From an uncultured Ruminococcus sp. (GTDB lineage: Bacteria; Bacillota; Clostridia; Oscillospirales; Acutalibacteraceae): a stretch of 56,213 nucleotides of DNA. The position numbers and the translations under genes are program-made. Below are positions 42,816-51,636 of this stretch, one piece after another. Below the pieces are notes generated by a model, which was not told the DNA's origin, made no database searches, and saw only the letters and a program-made list of their open reading frames with translations. The stretch spans positions 1 to 56,213 of the forward strand of contig CACXBF010000012.1 in NCBI GenBank assembly GCA_902765855.1. The letters are read 5' to 3'. Each line of letters opens with the position of its first letter. Position 1 is the stretch's first letter.

Positions 42816-43820
42816 TTATTTTTTCTTTTTGCTTTCTTTAGTTTTTTGGTTAGCTTTAGTTTTCTTTTCAGCATCTTTTCTCTTTTTATAGTTTGTCCAC
42901 ATAACCCAAAGAGGAGCGGAGATAAAGATTGAAGAATAGCAACCGAAGATAACTCCAACCATCATAGGAAGTGCAAAGCTTACGACAGTCTGAATATCAT
43001 AGATAAGTGCAACAACAAGGACTGATCCGATTGCGAGGAGAGTTGTGAATGCAGTGCAGATTGTTCTTGCAAGTGTCTGGTTAAGACTTTGATTTACAAG
43101 CTCTGCTGTTGAAGCCTTAGGACCTATATACTTACGATTTTCTCTGATTCTATCGAAGATAACGATTGTATCATTAAGAGAATAACCTATGATAGTCAGT
43201 ATAACGGCTATAAAGTTATCATCAAGCGGCATTCTGAAAATAACGAAAGTAAAGTATGCCATAATTATATCGTGTATAAGAGCGATAACGGCTGTGCAAC
43301 CAGCGGAAAGACCACCGATTTTTCTGAATCTGAAACCAACATAGAGAATCATTAGGAGAGCGGCAATACCGACGGCTGCCATACACTTCCAGAAGAATGT
43401 TGCACCCTTTGAAGGGTCAACTGATGTGATTTCGGTTCTTGTGAAATTGTTATCAGGAAAAGCCTCTTTAAGTGCGTCTGTAACACCTTTTTCAGTTTCA
43501 GGGTCAATAGTTTTTGCCTCTGTAAGTTCGATGGAAAGTGTGTTCGCATTTTCTTCAGTTGCTGCGGCAGACATATTCTTACTATACTGGAATGAAACAT
43601 CTTCTTTAGTAGCAGCCTGAACTACTTTAGAAATTTCATTTTCTGAGAGGTTATCACCAGAGTAGCTATATTTCATAATAGCACCGCCGGTGAACTGAAT
43701 ATCCAGTTCTGTGTGGAAAACGAAAATATTAAGAATAAGGCAGATAAGCATAAGGCTGAGTGTTAGTATAAAGAACTTCTTGGAATTTCCAACGAAGTCA
43801 AAATGAAATTTTTGTCTCAT
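42816..43820 (-). CDS. secF: protein translocase subunit SecF
   Basis: 334 residues. N-terminal segment, the D1-type motif FTGGAIMKY, extracytoplasmic domain, then five membrane helices with GYSLNDTIVIFDRIREN. ATG at 43820 is preferred to the GTG at 43826 because GGAGGT sits eight bases before it. Works with SecD to use the proton gradient to complete export through SecYEG. Confidence 0.94.
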   Translation of the reverse strand: MRQKFHFDFVGNSKKFFILTLSLMLICLILNIFVFHTELDIQFTGGAIMKYSYSGDNLSENEISKVVQAATKEDVSFQYSKNMSAAATEENANTLSIELTEAKTIDPETEKGVTDALKEAFPDNNFTRTEITSVDPSKGATFFWKCMAAVGIAALLMILYVGFRFRKIGGLSAGCTAVIALIHDIIMAYFTFVIFRMPLDDNFIAVILTIIGYSLNDTIVIFDRIRENRKYIGPKASTAELVNQSLNQTLARTICTAFTTLLAIGSVLVVALIYDIQTVVSFALPMMVGVIFGCYSSIFISAPLWVMWTNYKKRKDAEKKTKANQKTKESKKKK

Positions 43821-43822
43821 AG

Positions 43823-45265
43823 TCACTTACCTCCATAAAGTTTCTTGTTTCGCAGGAACTTGAAGCGTGAGAGTGACATAAGCATCAATCTTGAAGCAAA
43901 AACGCCCATTACGAAGTTTGCGATAACACCGACAAGCAGTGTGTAGCCGAATGCGTAGATAGCGCCTGTTGTAGAAGCGCCGAAAATACCTGAAAGGATA
44001 TTTGCAGGACCAAATACAAGCATAAGGATAAGAGCAACTATGATGTTTGTGATATTGCCATCAAAGATAGCTGAGAAGCTATTTTTTGTACCATATCTGA
44101 TACAGCCGTCAAGTGTCTTTCCTTGATAAAGCTCGTCTTTAATTCTTTCTGAGGTAATAACATTGGCGTCAATACCCATACCAACTGAAAGAATGATACC
44201 ACTTATACCGGCAAGCGTCATAGTAAAGCTTGAAGCGAATGGGAAGTAACCCGATACAGCTGCAAGTGACAATGCAACTTGACCAATAAGTGCAATAGAA
44301 GCAACGAAACCAGGAAGTCTGTAATATACTATCATAAAGATAATAATAAGTGCGAGAGCGATAGCTCCTGCAAGAGCCATTGCATAGAGTGCATAGTCAC
44401 CAAGAGTTGGGTTTATTGAGCCGTAGCTGTCAACTTCAAGCTCGAATGGCAAAGCACCTGCGTTAATCTTATTTGCGAGAGCTGTTGCTTCAGAAGCGGA
44501 GAAGCCAGCAGAGCCGTCAGATTTGTCTCCACCAGTAATCATACAACTATTGCTGTCGATAACACTGTTAACAGTAGGAGCAGAAATCATAGTGTCGTCC
44601 ATCCAGATGGACATAACATTTTGGCCTGAAGATTTAGCAGAAAGCTCTGTTGTAGCTTCTTTGAAAAGCTTTCTTCCTTCATCGGTGAGTTCAAGAGAAA
44701 CTATGTACTGTGCCTTACCACCGTTCTCAAGCTGTACATAATCGGCACTTGCACTTTTAATAGCACTACCATCGAGGTATATGTGAGAAGCTGTTGTTCC
44801 TGACGGTGTCTTATATACTAATTCGCCGTTAGAATCATATTCCCTTGAGGTATAGCTATTGCCTTCTCTGAAAGTAAGCTTTGCTGTTGCGGCAAGCTCT
44901 TCAATAGCTGTGCTTGGGTCGAAGTTTTCTTCGTCCTCTTTCCATGGATAACGGACGATGATAAGACCGTTATCGTTGTCCTGATAAAGCTCATAGTCAG
45001 TAATGTTATTAGTGACAAGTCTAAGCTCTATAACAGACTTTGCTGCGGACATCTGTTCTGCTGTTGCCTTGACATCTCCGGCAGGCTTGAAGGTCGCTTC
45101 AACGCCGCCCTTAATGTCGATTCCCCATCTTATGTCGCTGACACCCTTGATGTAGGTAATCTTAAAATCGCCGTTTTCGCCATATATGCCGAAGATTGAC
45201 GTATACGCCAATGCGAAGATAAGAATAGCGACGATGAAAAACACTGGTTTTCCAACTTTTTTCAT
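43823..45265 (-). CDS. secD: protein translocase subunit SecD
   Basis: 480 residues. IRWGIDIKGGVEATF (D-x-x-GG motif), RLVTNNITDYELYQ, then six membrane helices with SVGMGIDANVITSERIKDEL. The start at 45265 follows TTGGAGGAT. Its stop nearly touches secF. Medium-length Firmicute type, unfused to SecF. Confidence 0.95.
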   Translation of the reverse strand: MKKVGKPVFFIVAILIFALAYTSIFGIYGENGDFKITYIKGVSDIRWGIDIKGGVEATFKPAGDVKATAEQMSAAKSVIELRLVTNNITDYELYQDNDNGLIIVRYPWKEDEENFDPSTAIEELAATAKLTFREGNSYTSREYDSNGELVYKTPSGTTASHIYLDGSAIKSASADYVQLENGGKAQYIVSLELTDEGRKLFKEATTELSAKSSGQNVMSIWMDDTMISAPTVNSVIDSNSCMITGGDKSDGSAGFSASEATALANKINAGALPFELEVDSYGSINPTLGDYALYAMALAGAIALALIIIFMIVYYRLPGFVASIALIGQVALSLAAVSGYFPFASSFTMTLAGISGIILSVGMGIDANVITSERIKDELYQGKTLDGCIRYGTKNSFSAIFDGNITNIIVALILMLVFGPANILSGIFGASTTGAIYAFGYTLLVGVIANFVMGVFASRLMLMSLSRFKFLRNKKLYGGK

Positions 45266-45320
45266 ACGGTATCCTCCAATAAATTCATTTGTCTGTTTTA
45301 GTAGCTTTAAGGAATTTTGT

Positions 45321-45366
45321 AAAATAAAAAACCTTGTCACTCACGAAAACAGAGGTAACAAGGTTA
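45321..45366 (-). terminator. terminator of the aminotransferase gene
   Basis: AACCTTGT / ACAAGGTT closing a 20-base loop, followed on the minus strand by TTTTTTATTTTA. Confidence 0.75.
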
Positions 45367-45460
45367 ATTATATATTTTATGGTCGAAAAAGTCAATGTGA
45401 TTAAGACAAATTCATATCAAATAAAGCTAAAAGCTTTCATAATAGGGAGGAATTTATATA

Positions 45461-46741
45461 TTATTTATCCAAAAGCTTTTCTGCAGCTGCAATCTTTGTG
45501 CATAGGCAGAAAATATCAAGAGCCTTAGCAAGTTCGTCAAGAGGAGGGAAGCTTGGTGCAATTCTGATATTAGAATCGTTAGGGTCGATGCCATAAGGAT
45601 ATGTAGCACCTGCACCAGTGAGGTTGATTCCGGCTTCTTTGCAAAGAGCAACGACTTTCTTTGCGCAACCATTTAGAACATTTACGCTTACGAAATAACC
45701 ACCATTAGGCTTATGCCAGCTTGCGATATTCTTGTCACCAAGTTCTTCTGTAAGCTTGTTTATAACAAGCTCAAACTTTGGAGCAAGAATAGCCTTATGC
45801 TTTTGCATATGTGCAACAACGCCTTCATAATTATTAAAGAACCTGATATGACGGAGCATATTAAGCTTATCATAACCGATTGTCTGGAATTTATATCTGC
45901 TCTTGAGAACATCGAGGTTATTCTTTGACGCTGCGAGAGCTGCAACACCGGAACCTGGGAAAGTAATCTTAGAAGTAGAGCAGAACATAATTGGCAGATC
46001 TTCATTACCGTTTTTAAGGCATTCGTCATAAAGATTAAGGAGAGTATCAGGGGTATCAGTAAGGTCGTGTATGCAGTATGCGTTATCCCACATAATTCTG
46101 AAATCCTTAGCGGCAGGCTTTAACGCTGCAAAACGCTTAACAGTTTCGTCAGAATATGTTATACCGTCTGGGTTTGAATACTTAGGTACACACCAGATTC
46201 CCTTAACAGTAGGGTCCTCAACATACTTTTCTACCATATCCATATCAGGACCGTTTTCAGTCATAGGAATAGTAATCATTTCGATATTTTTAAAGAAGCC
46301 TGTAACACCGAAATGTCTGTCATATCCCGGAGCAGGACAGAGAAATTTAATTTTTCCCTGAAGAAGCCAAGGATCTTCTCCGCCAATACCATTTTCAGAG
46401 AAGCAAGCGATTGTATCGAACATCATATTAAGGCTTGAGTTACCGCCGATGAATACATTTTCAGGCTTAACACCGAGCATTTGTGCGAAAAGCTCTTTTG
46501 CCTCATCAATACCATCAAGAATACCGTAGTTACGGCAATCTGCACCTGATACAGAAAGGCAATCACTACCGCTTTTAAGTATATCAAGCATAGGAAGTGA
46601 AAGTTCAAGTTGAGCGGTACTTGGAACACCTCTCGCCATATTGAGTTTTAGGCCCTGGGCCTTATAATCCTCATATTCTGCTTTAAGATTTTTAAGCTCT
46701 GATTCAAGAGCATTTTTGTCCATAGACTGATAGTCTGACAT
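45461..46741 (-). CDS. aspartate aminotransferase, subgroup Ic
   Basis: 426 residues. LNMARGVPSTAQLELSLPML and DNAYCIHDL; PLP-binding Lys in STSKITFPGSG; C-terminal RIAPSFPPLDEL with the substrate Arg. These are marks of the class I subgroup Ic aspartate aminotransferases (Asp_aminotransf family). Converts aspartate and 2-oxoglutarate, which would link to the acn-icd genes. Start at 46741 after GGGGG. Confidence 0.88.
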   Translation of the reverse strand: MSDYQSMDKNALESELKNLKAEYEDYKAQGLKLNMARGVPSTAQLELSLPMLDILKSGSDCLSVSGADCRNYGILDGIDEAKELFAQMLGVKPENVFIGGNSSLNMMFDTIACFSENGIGGEDPWLLQGKIKFLCPAPGYDRHFGVTGFFKNIEMITIPMTENGPDMDMVEKYVEDPTVKGIWCVPKYSNPDGITYSDETVKRFAALKPAAKDFRIMWDNAYCIHDLTDTPDTLLNLYDECLKNGNEDLPIMFCSTSKITFPGSGVAALAASKNNLDVLKSRYKFQTIGYDKLNMLRHIRFFNNYEGVVAHMQKHKAILAPKFELVINKLTEELGDKNIASWHKPNGGYFVSVNVLNGCAKKVVALCKEAGINLTGAGATYPYGIDPNDSNIRIAPSFPPLDELAKALDIFCLCTKIAAAEKLLDK

Positions 46742-46956
46742 TATTAATCCCCCTAAAATAGAATAAATTATTTTATGAACTGCAAAATACAGTCGATTTC
46801 CGCTTAATATTTTAATATAATATATATAAAAATGCAAGTCTTATTTTATAATCTTGCAAAATTTATTATTTTATTCAAAAATAATCAGATATTAATGAGT
46901 TTTGCTTGCCTTTTTGACGGATAAAAATTCCATTTAATAAAAAACGGAGGTTTATT

Positions 46957-47322
46957 ATGAAACGAATGGCTTTCATACTTGCAATTATTCTCGTGACTAT
47001 ACTGTGTAGCTGTACGGTATCGCCACCCGATTCTGCCGCAGAAGAAATTGTACTCTATTCGTGGAAATTAAAAAATGAAAGTGACGATAACAACAAAGAA
47101 AGTAACGGTACGCTTAACTTCGAAAATGGAAATATCATTTTTAATATAAGTAAACCTGATAAAAGCAAATTGAATTTGAATGAACATTATGAAATAGATA
47201 ATGAGAAAATTATAATAGTTTCTGAAAATTACGGAAAGCTTATATTTAAATATAAGCTTTATGGAAATGAACTTGAGCTTTCATATAATAATTCTGCTTT
47301 GAGATTTATAAAAGCAGATTAA
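46957..47322 (+). CDS. small lipoprotein
   Basis: 121 residues with a type II signal peptide: MKRMAFILAIILVTILCSC, lipobox LCSC with modified Cys19. The mature part is hydrophilic and beta-rich (ENGNIIFNISKPDKSKL; YGKLIFKYKLYGNELEL), like short lipocalin-type DUFs. Function unknown. GGAGG precedes the ATG. Stands alone. Confidence 0.8.
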   Translation: MKRMAFILAIILVTILCSCTVSPPDSAAEEIVLYSWKLKNESDDNNKESNGTLNFENGNIIFNISKPDKSKLNLNEHYEIDNEKIIIVSENYGKLIFKYKLYGNELELSYNNSALRFIKAD

Positions 47323-47368
47323 ACAAGGCAACAAACCGCTTTCAAGACACATAATTGTTCTACAAGCG

Positions 47369-47415
47369 TTTGTAGGGAATGGGTTAAGCTGCCAAGCGGG
47401 CGGACGAAATTAGTT
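47369..47415. repeat. dispersed repeat, TTTGTAGGG family
   Basis: GTTTGTAGGGAATGGGTTAAG followed by AAGCGGGCGGACGAAAT, compare 13441 and 51421. The rest of 47323-47560 is AT-rich with no gene. Confidence 0.45.
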
Positions 47416-47571
47416 ATTACATGAGATATTTGTTTAATCTGGAAAATAGTTACTTTAAATTGTTTTAAGCACCAAATATTAACAAAAAAGTTTGTGCAAA
47501 TTAGACAGATTGCTTGTTAATAATTTGTATGAAAAAAATTTATAAATTCTTTTAAATTTTTTATAAATGTG

Positions 47572-47612
47572 GTATAATCAACTTAATTTGAAACCACTTT
47601 TAAGCGAGGTTT
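47572..47612 (+). promoter_or_regulatory. pullulanase promoter -10 and operator-like dyad
   Basis: TATAAT at 47572-47577 with a weak T-rich -35, then GAAACC-n12-GGTTTC (47589-47612), which overlaps the expected transcribed start. This would fit control by a sugar-responsive repressor, which is inference. Confidence 0.5.
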
Positions 47613-47641
47613 CAGATAATAAAAAAAGGAGAATTTGAAAA

Positions 47642-50419
47642 ATGGCAACAAGAACAATGAAAAAATTCTTAGCGCTACTTCTGTCACTTATGATGATTGC
47701 AGCAGTATTTGTTGTACCATCTGTTTCAGCGGCAGATGACCTCGAAATCACTGTTCATTATCAAAGAAGCGATTCTAACTATGATAAGTGGAATCTTTGG
47801 ATTTGGGCAGAAGGCAAAGACGGAGGTCAACAGGACTTCACATCAAGCGATAGCTTTGGTGCAGTATCCAAGTTCAACATGGACGCAACCGGTGTTGACA
47901 AGATAGGCTTCATTATCCGTAAGGGCGAATGGGAAGCTAAGGATACAGACGGTGACCGTTTCATCGAAACAGCTAATGCTGAAAACGGAAAGGTAGATAT
48001 CTATGTTCTTCAAGGACAAGTTGAGTTTGGCTATACAGAAGCTGAGCTTACGGCTCCAAGAATCAAGAAGGCAAAGATGGTTTCTACAAATCAGATTGAT
48101 TTCACACTTTCTCAGGAAGCAAATCTCAAGGCAAGCGATGTAACTGTTAAGGATTCCGAAGGAAACACTTATGCAGTAGCTTCTGTCACAACAGACGGCA
48201 AAAACGGTAGCTTGACAACTTCTGATGAGCTTTCTTACGGCAAGAGCTATAAGCTCTACATCGACGGCTTTATTGAGCTTGATGTTTCTACTGCTAATGT
48301 TTATGACACAGATGAGTTCGAGCAGAAGTATACTTACGATGGCAACGACCTCGGTGCTAACTACACAGCAGAGAAAACAACATTCAAGACATGGTCGCCA
48401 CTCGCAGAGAAGGTTACACTTAACCTCTACTCAACAGGCGATGGCGATACACTTATTAAATCTGTTGATATGACACTTGGCGATAAGGGTGTTTGGACAG
48501 CAGAAGAAGCAGGCGACCTCAATGGTAAGTACTACACCTACACATTTAAGATTAACGGCAGCGAAAATGAGGCTGTTGACCTTTATGCAAGAGCAGGTGG
48601 CGTAAACGGCGACAGAGGTATGATTATCGATCTCAAGTCTACAAACCCTGATGGCTGGGATAACGATGTTCGTCCGGAGTTTGGCGGAAACGCAACAGAT
48701 GCTATCGTTTATGAGCAGCATATAAGAGATTTCTCTATTGATAAGAGTTCAGGCGTTTCTGACGCTCATAAGGGTAAATATCTTGCATTTACAGAAACAG
48801 GTACAAAGAATTCAAATGGCGATTCTACTTGCCTTGATTACCTCAAGAATCTCGGAATCACACATATTCAGATTATGCCTGCATTCGACTTTGCAAGCGT
48901 TGACGAAACAAAGCTTGATACAGCTCAGTACAACTGGGGTTATGACCCTAAGAACTACAACTTCCCAGAGGGTTCTTATTCAACAGACCCTTACAACGGT
49001 GAAGTAAGAATTAACGAGTTTAAGCAAATGGTTCAGTCACTCCATAAGAGTGGTATCAGAGTTATTATGGACGTTGTTTACAACCACACAGCAGCTACAT
49101 ATGACTCTAACTTCAATAAGTCATTCCCTAACTACTATTATAGAACAAACGAAGACGGTAGCTTCTCAAATGGTTCAGGTTGCGGTAACGAAACAGCTAC
49201 TGAGCGTTCAATGGTTAGAAAGTACATCGTAGAATCTGTTGTTTACTGGGCAACAGAATATCACATTGATGGTTTCCGTTTTGACCTTATGGGACTTCAT
49301 GATCAGGAAACAATTAATGAAATCAGAGCAGCCCTCAATAAAGTTGACCCAACAATCATCACATACGGTGAAGGTTGGACAGGCGGTTCATCTACTCTTC
49401 CATCTTCACAAGCAGCTTTGAAGGCTCAGATTTCTAAGATGCCCGGCTTTGGTGCATTTAGCGATGACATCAGAGACGGTCTTAAGGGTAATGTATTTGA
49501 TGAAGAAGACACAGGTTTTGTAAGTGGTAAGAGCGGTATGGAAAGCACAGTTAAGTCTGGTGTTCTCGGTGCAACTGATTCATGGGCAGGCGCTCCTACA
49601 CAGACAATTAACTATGTTTCTTGCCACGATAACAACACACTTTGGGATAGATTTACAAATTCTTGCCCAGATGCAACAGACGAAGAAAAGGCAGCTATGA
49701 CTAAGCTTGCAAGCTCAGTTATCTTTACATCACAGGGTGTACCATTCTTCCTCGGTGGCGAAGAAATGTGCAGAACAAAGCCTCTTGCTAATGGCAAGCT
49801 CGATAGCAACAGCTATAAGTCACCTGATTCTACAAACAGTGTTAAGTGGGATACACTCTCAAGTAACCTTGTTTCAGGTGTAAGCAACTACTATAAGGGT
49901 CTTATCGAATTCAGAAAGGCTCACCCATCACTCAGACTTACAACAACAGAAGATGTCAACAACAGCATCAAATTCTCCGAAGATGTTGGCGATAATGTTG
50001 TTGCTTATGAAGTAAGCGGCAAGCCAAACGGCGAAAAGGCTGATTCTATCTTTGTAGCATACAATGCTAATAAGGAAGATGTTCAGGTTAAGCTTCCAAA
50101 GAGCGACAAGTGGCAGGTTTGCGTTAATGGCGAGAAGGCTGGTACAGATGTTATCGAAACAATCAACGGTGACACAGTAACAGTTAAGGCTCAGTCAACA
50201 ATGGTACTTGTTCTTGGCGATACAAAGGGTAATCCTGATAATTCTAATCCGGAAGATACAAGCAAGGTTACACCTACACCATCTGATAATGATAATTCAA
50301 ATGGTGTAAACACAGGCGACACAAGCACACCAATCGTTTGGTTTGCAATCGCAGGTGTAGCACTTCTTGCAATCGCAGGCGTAGTATTCCTCACAGCAAA
50401 GAAGAAGGCTAACAGATAA
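47642..50419 (+). CDS. pulA: secreted, membrane-anchored type I pullulanase
   Basis: 925 residues. Signal peptide (cleavage after SVSA, about 30), CBM41 starch-binding domain (LEITVHYQRSD ... WNLWIWAEG), CBM48-like domain, and GH13_14 catalytic domain: pullulanase signature NWGYDPKNYNFPEGSYS, DVVYNHT, nucleophile Asp in DGFRFDLMG, acid/base Glu in TYGEGW, and SCHDN. C-terminus: a Thr/Pro/Asn linker, NTGD, a membrane segment (VWFAIAGVALLAIAGVVFL) and KKKANR. It debranches starch at alpha-1,6 bonds outside the cell. No LPXTG was seen. AAAGGAG precedes the start. Codon use is strongly biased, suggesting high expression. Confidence 0.95.
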   Translation: MATRTMKKFLALLLSLMMIAAVFVVPSVSAADDLEITVHYQRSDSNYDKWNLWIWAEGKDGGQQDFTSSDSFGAVSKFNMDATGVDKIGFIIRKGEWEAKDTDGDRFIETANAENGKVDIYVLQGQVEFGYTEAELTAPRIKKAKMVSTNQIDFTLSQEANLKASDVTVKDSEGNTYAVASVTTDGKNGSLTTSDELSYGKSYKLYIDGFIELDVSTANVYDTDEFEQKYTYDGNDLGANYTAEKTTFKTWSPLAEKVTLNLYSTGDGDTLIKSVDMTLGDKGVWTAEEAGDLNGKYYTYTFKINGSENEAVDLYARAGGVNGDRGMIIDLKSTNPDGWDNDVRPEFGGNATDAIVYEQHIRDFSIDKSSGVSDAHKGKYLAFTETGTKNSNGDSTCLDYLKNLGITHIQIMPAFDFASVDETKLDTAQYNWGYDPKNYNFPEGSYSTDPYNGEVRINEFKQMVQSLHKSGIRVIMDVVYNHTAATYDSNFNKSFPNYYYRTNEDGSFSNGSGCGNETATERSMVRKYIVESVVYWATEYHIDGFRFDLMGLHDQETINEIRAALNKVDPTIITYGEGWTGGSSTLPSSQAALKAQISKMPGFGAFSDDIRDGLKGNVFDEEDTGFVSGKSGMESTVKSGVLGATDSWAGAPTQTINYVSCHDNNTLWDRFTNSCPDATDEEKAAMTKLASSVIFTSQGVPFFLGGEEMCRTKPLANGKLDSNSYKSPDSTNSVKWDTLSSNLVSGVSNYYKGLIEFRKAHPSLRLTTTEDVNNSIKFSEDVGDNVVAYEVSGKPNGEKADSIFVAYNANKEDVQVKLPKSDKWQVCVNGEKAGTDVIETINGDTVTVKAQSTMVLVLGDTKGNPDNSNPEDTSKVTPTPSDNDNSNGVNTGDTSTPIVWFAIAGVALLAIAGVVFLTAKKKANR

Positions 50420-50451
50420 TTGAGTTTAACAATTCAATAAATCTATAAAAC

Positions 50452-50491
50452 AAAAAGCTATGAAGCGGAAATCCGTTTCATAGCTTTTTTG
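50452..50491 (+). terminator. terminator of the pullulanase gene
   Basis: AAAAAGCTATGAA / TTCATAGCTTTTT with loop region GCGGAAATCCG. Confidence 0.93.
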
Positions 50492-50536
50492 TGTTTAAGT
50501 TATTGAGAAATCAATGGTAGTTTTTAATTCATAATA

Positions 50537-50670
50537 ACTTTGAAAAAACTTAAGTGAAATTTTAAATTTAAGAAAACTCAAAACACGAATAACAAGTGTT
50601 AACTTAACGAAAAAGTAGAACACGTTTTGATAGCGGAGGAGTTACACTTTGAGCAAAACTTTAAATTTTT
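50537..50670. repeat. dispersed intergenic repeat, copy near rex
   Basis: Begins ACTTTGAAAAAACTTAAGTGAAATTTT and ends TTTGAGCAAAACTTTAAATTTTT. The central part (CACGAATAACAAGTGTTAACTTAACGAAAAAGTAGAACACG) matches 21790-21833 base for base at most positions. Lower GC than the copy at 21761. Confidence 0.65.
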
Positions 50671-50682
50671 ATAAGTTTATGC

Positions 50683-51345
50683 TTAGTTGATTGTTTTTTC
50701 ATCATTTTTGTTTCGGCTATCGGTTATCATATAGCAAAGAACCATAAGACTATCATTGAGATGAACATTCTGTACAATAATATCATCAAAATCAAGCGTA
50801 AGGTCATAGTGGCTGAAATTCCAATAATTTTTTACGCCATATGAATGAAGTTTAGCCGCAAGCGATGGTGCTGCAGCCTTCGGAACGCAGAATATTGCAA
50901 CATCAGGGTGATTTTCTGAACAAAACTTCTCAAGAGATTCTGTATCCATAATGCTGATGTCACGAATTTTCTGTCCGATTTTATTTTTATCACTATCAAA
51001 AATGCCTGTGAGCTTGAAGCCACGCTTTTCAAAAGACATATGCGTTGCAACAGCTTTTCCGAGATTTCCGGCGCCAATCATTATGGCACTGTATTGATTA
51101 TCAATGCCAAGAATGTGGCCTATTTCATCGTGTAAAGCCTCAACAGAGTAGCCGTATCCTTGTTGACCAAAACCGCCGAAACAGTTTAAATCCTGACGGA
51201 TTTGCGATGCGGTTAAGTGCATTCTGTTTGAAAGCTCTCTTGAAGAAATTCTTGTTATATTTTTATCAAGCAATTCACCAAGAAAACGGTAATATCTTGG
51301 CAAACGATTGATTACCTGAACTGATATATTTTCGTGCTTAGACAA
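50683..51345 (-). CDS. rex: redox-sensing transcriptional repressor Rex
   Basis: 220 residues. Winged helix (RISSRELSNRMHLTASQIRQDLNCFGGFGQQGYGY), Rossmann NADH domain with IMIGAGNLGKAVATH, and the domain-swapped C-terminal helix. It senses NADH/NAD+ and represses fermentation and respiratory genes when NADH is low. Monocistronic, no clear Rex site found nearby. Confidence 0.96.
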   Translation of the reverse strand: MSKHENISVQVINRLPRYYRFLGELLDKNITRISSRELSNRMHLTASQIRQDLNCFGGFGQQGYGYSVEALHDEIGHILGIDNQYSAIMIGAGNLGKAVATHMSFEKRGFKLTGIFDSDKNKIGQKIRDISIMDTESLEKFCSENHPDVAIFCVPKAAAPSLAAKLHSYGVKNYWNFSHYDLTLDFDDIIVQNVHLNDSLMVLCYMITDSRNKNDEKTIN

Positions 51346-51369
51346 GTTTTATTCACCGACTTCCAAAAA

Positions 51370-51400
51370 ATAAGGTATAGAAGAATTTTTCACACCTTAT
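51370..51400. terminator. hairpin twin of the icd terminator
   Basis: ATAAGGT / ACCTTAT arms at 51370-51376 and 51394-51400. The same arm sequences form the hairpin at 51567-51597. Confidence 0.45.
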
Positions 51401-51420
51401 CTTGTTAAAAAATCACAGAA

Positions 51421-51540
51421 TATTTGTAGGGGTGGACGAAGTTCGCCCTTAAGCCCCCACGAGGGACTCTGGTCCTCAAACCCTGCGAGCAGTTTACACA
51501 ATCAAAGCTGGTGCAAAAAAGTTTGAGCAAAACTTTTGAG
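51421..51540. repeat. dispersed repeat block between icd and rex
   Basis: TTTGTAGGGGTGGACGAAGTTCGCCC with palindromes (GGACGAAGTTCGCC), GAGGGACTCTGGTCCTC, and at the end AAAGTTTGAGCAAAACTTTTGAG. Each part matches another intergenic site (28420, 13442, 50647). Non-coding. Confidence 0.6.
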
Positions 51541-51565
51541 TGTTTTTATGATATTTTTTCAACAA

Positions 51566-51600
51566 AATAAGGTGCGGGATAAATTCCCACACCTTATTAT
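51566..51600 (-). terminator. terminator of the acn-icd operon
   Basis: ATAAGGTGCGGG / CCCACACCTTAT, followed on the minus strand by TTTTGTTG. Confidence 0.8.
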
Positions 51601-51636
51601 AGCACATTTTTTACTGATTGAAAGAGATTTTTTACA

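Noticed and set aside
51400-51420. TTGTTAAAAAATCACA as a Rex operator upstream of rex
   Set aside because: Only one half-site resembles TTGTTAA; the second half does not match well enough to claim.
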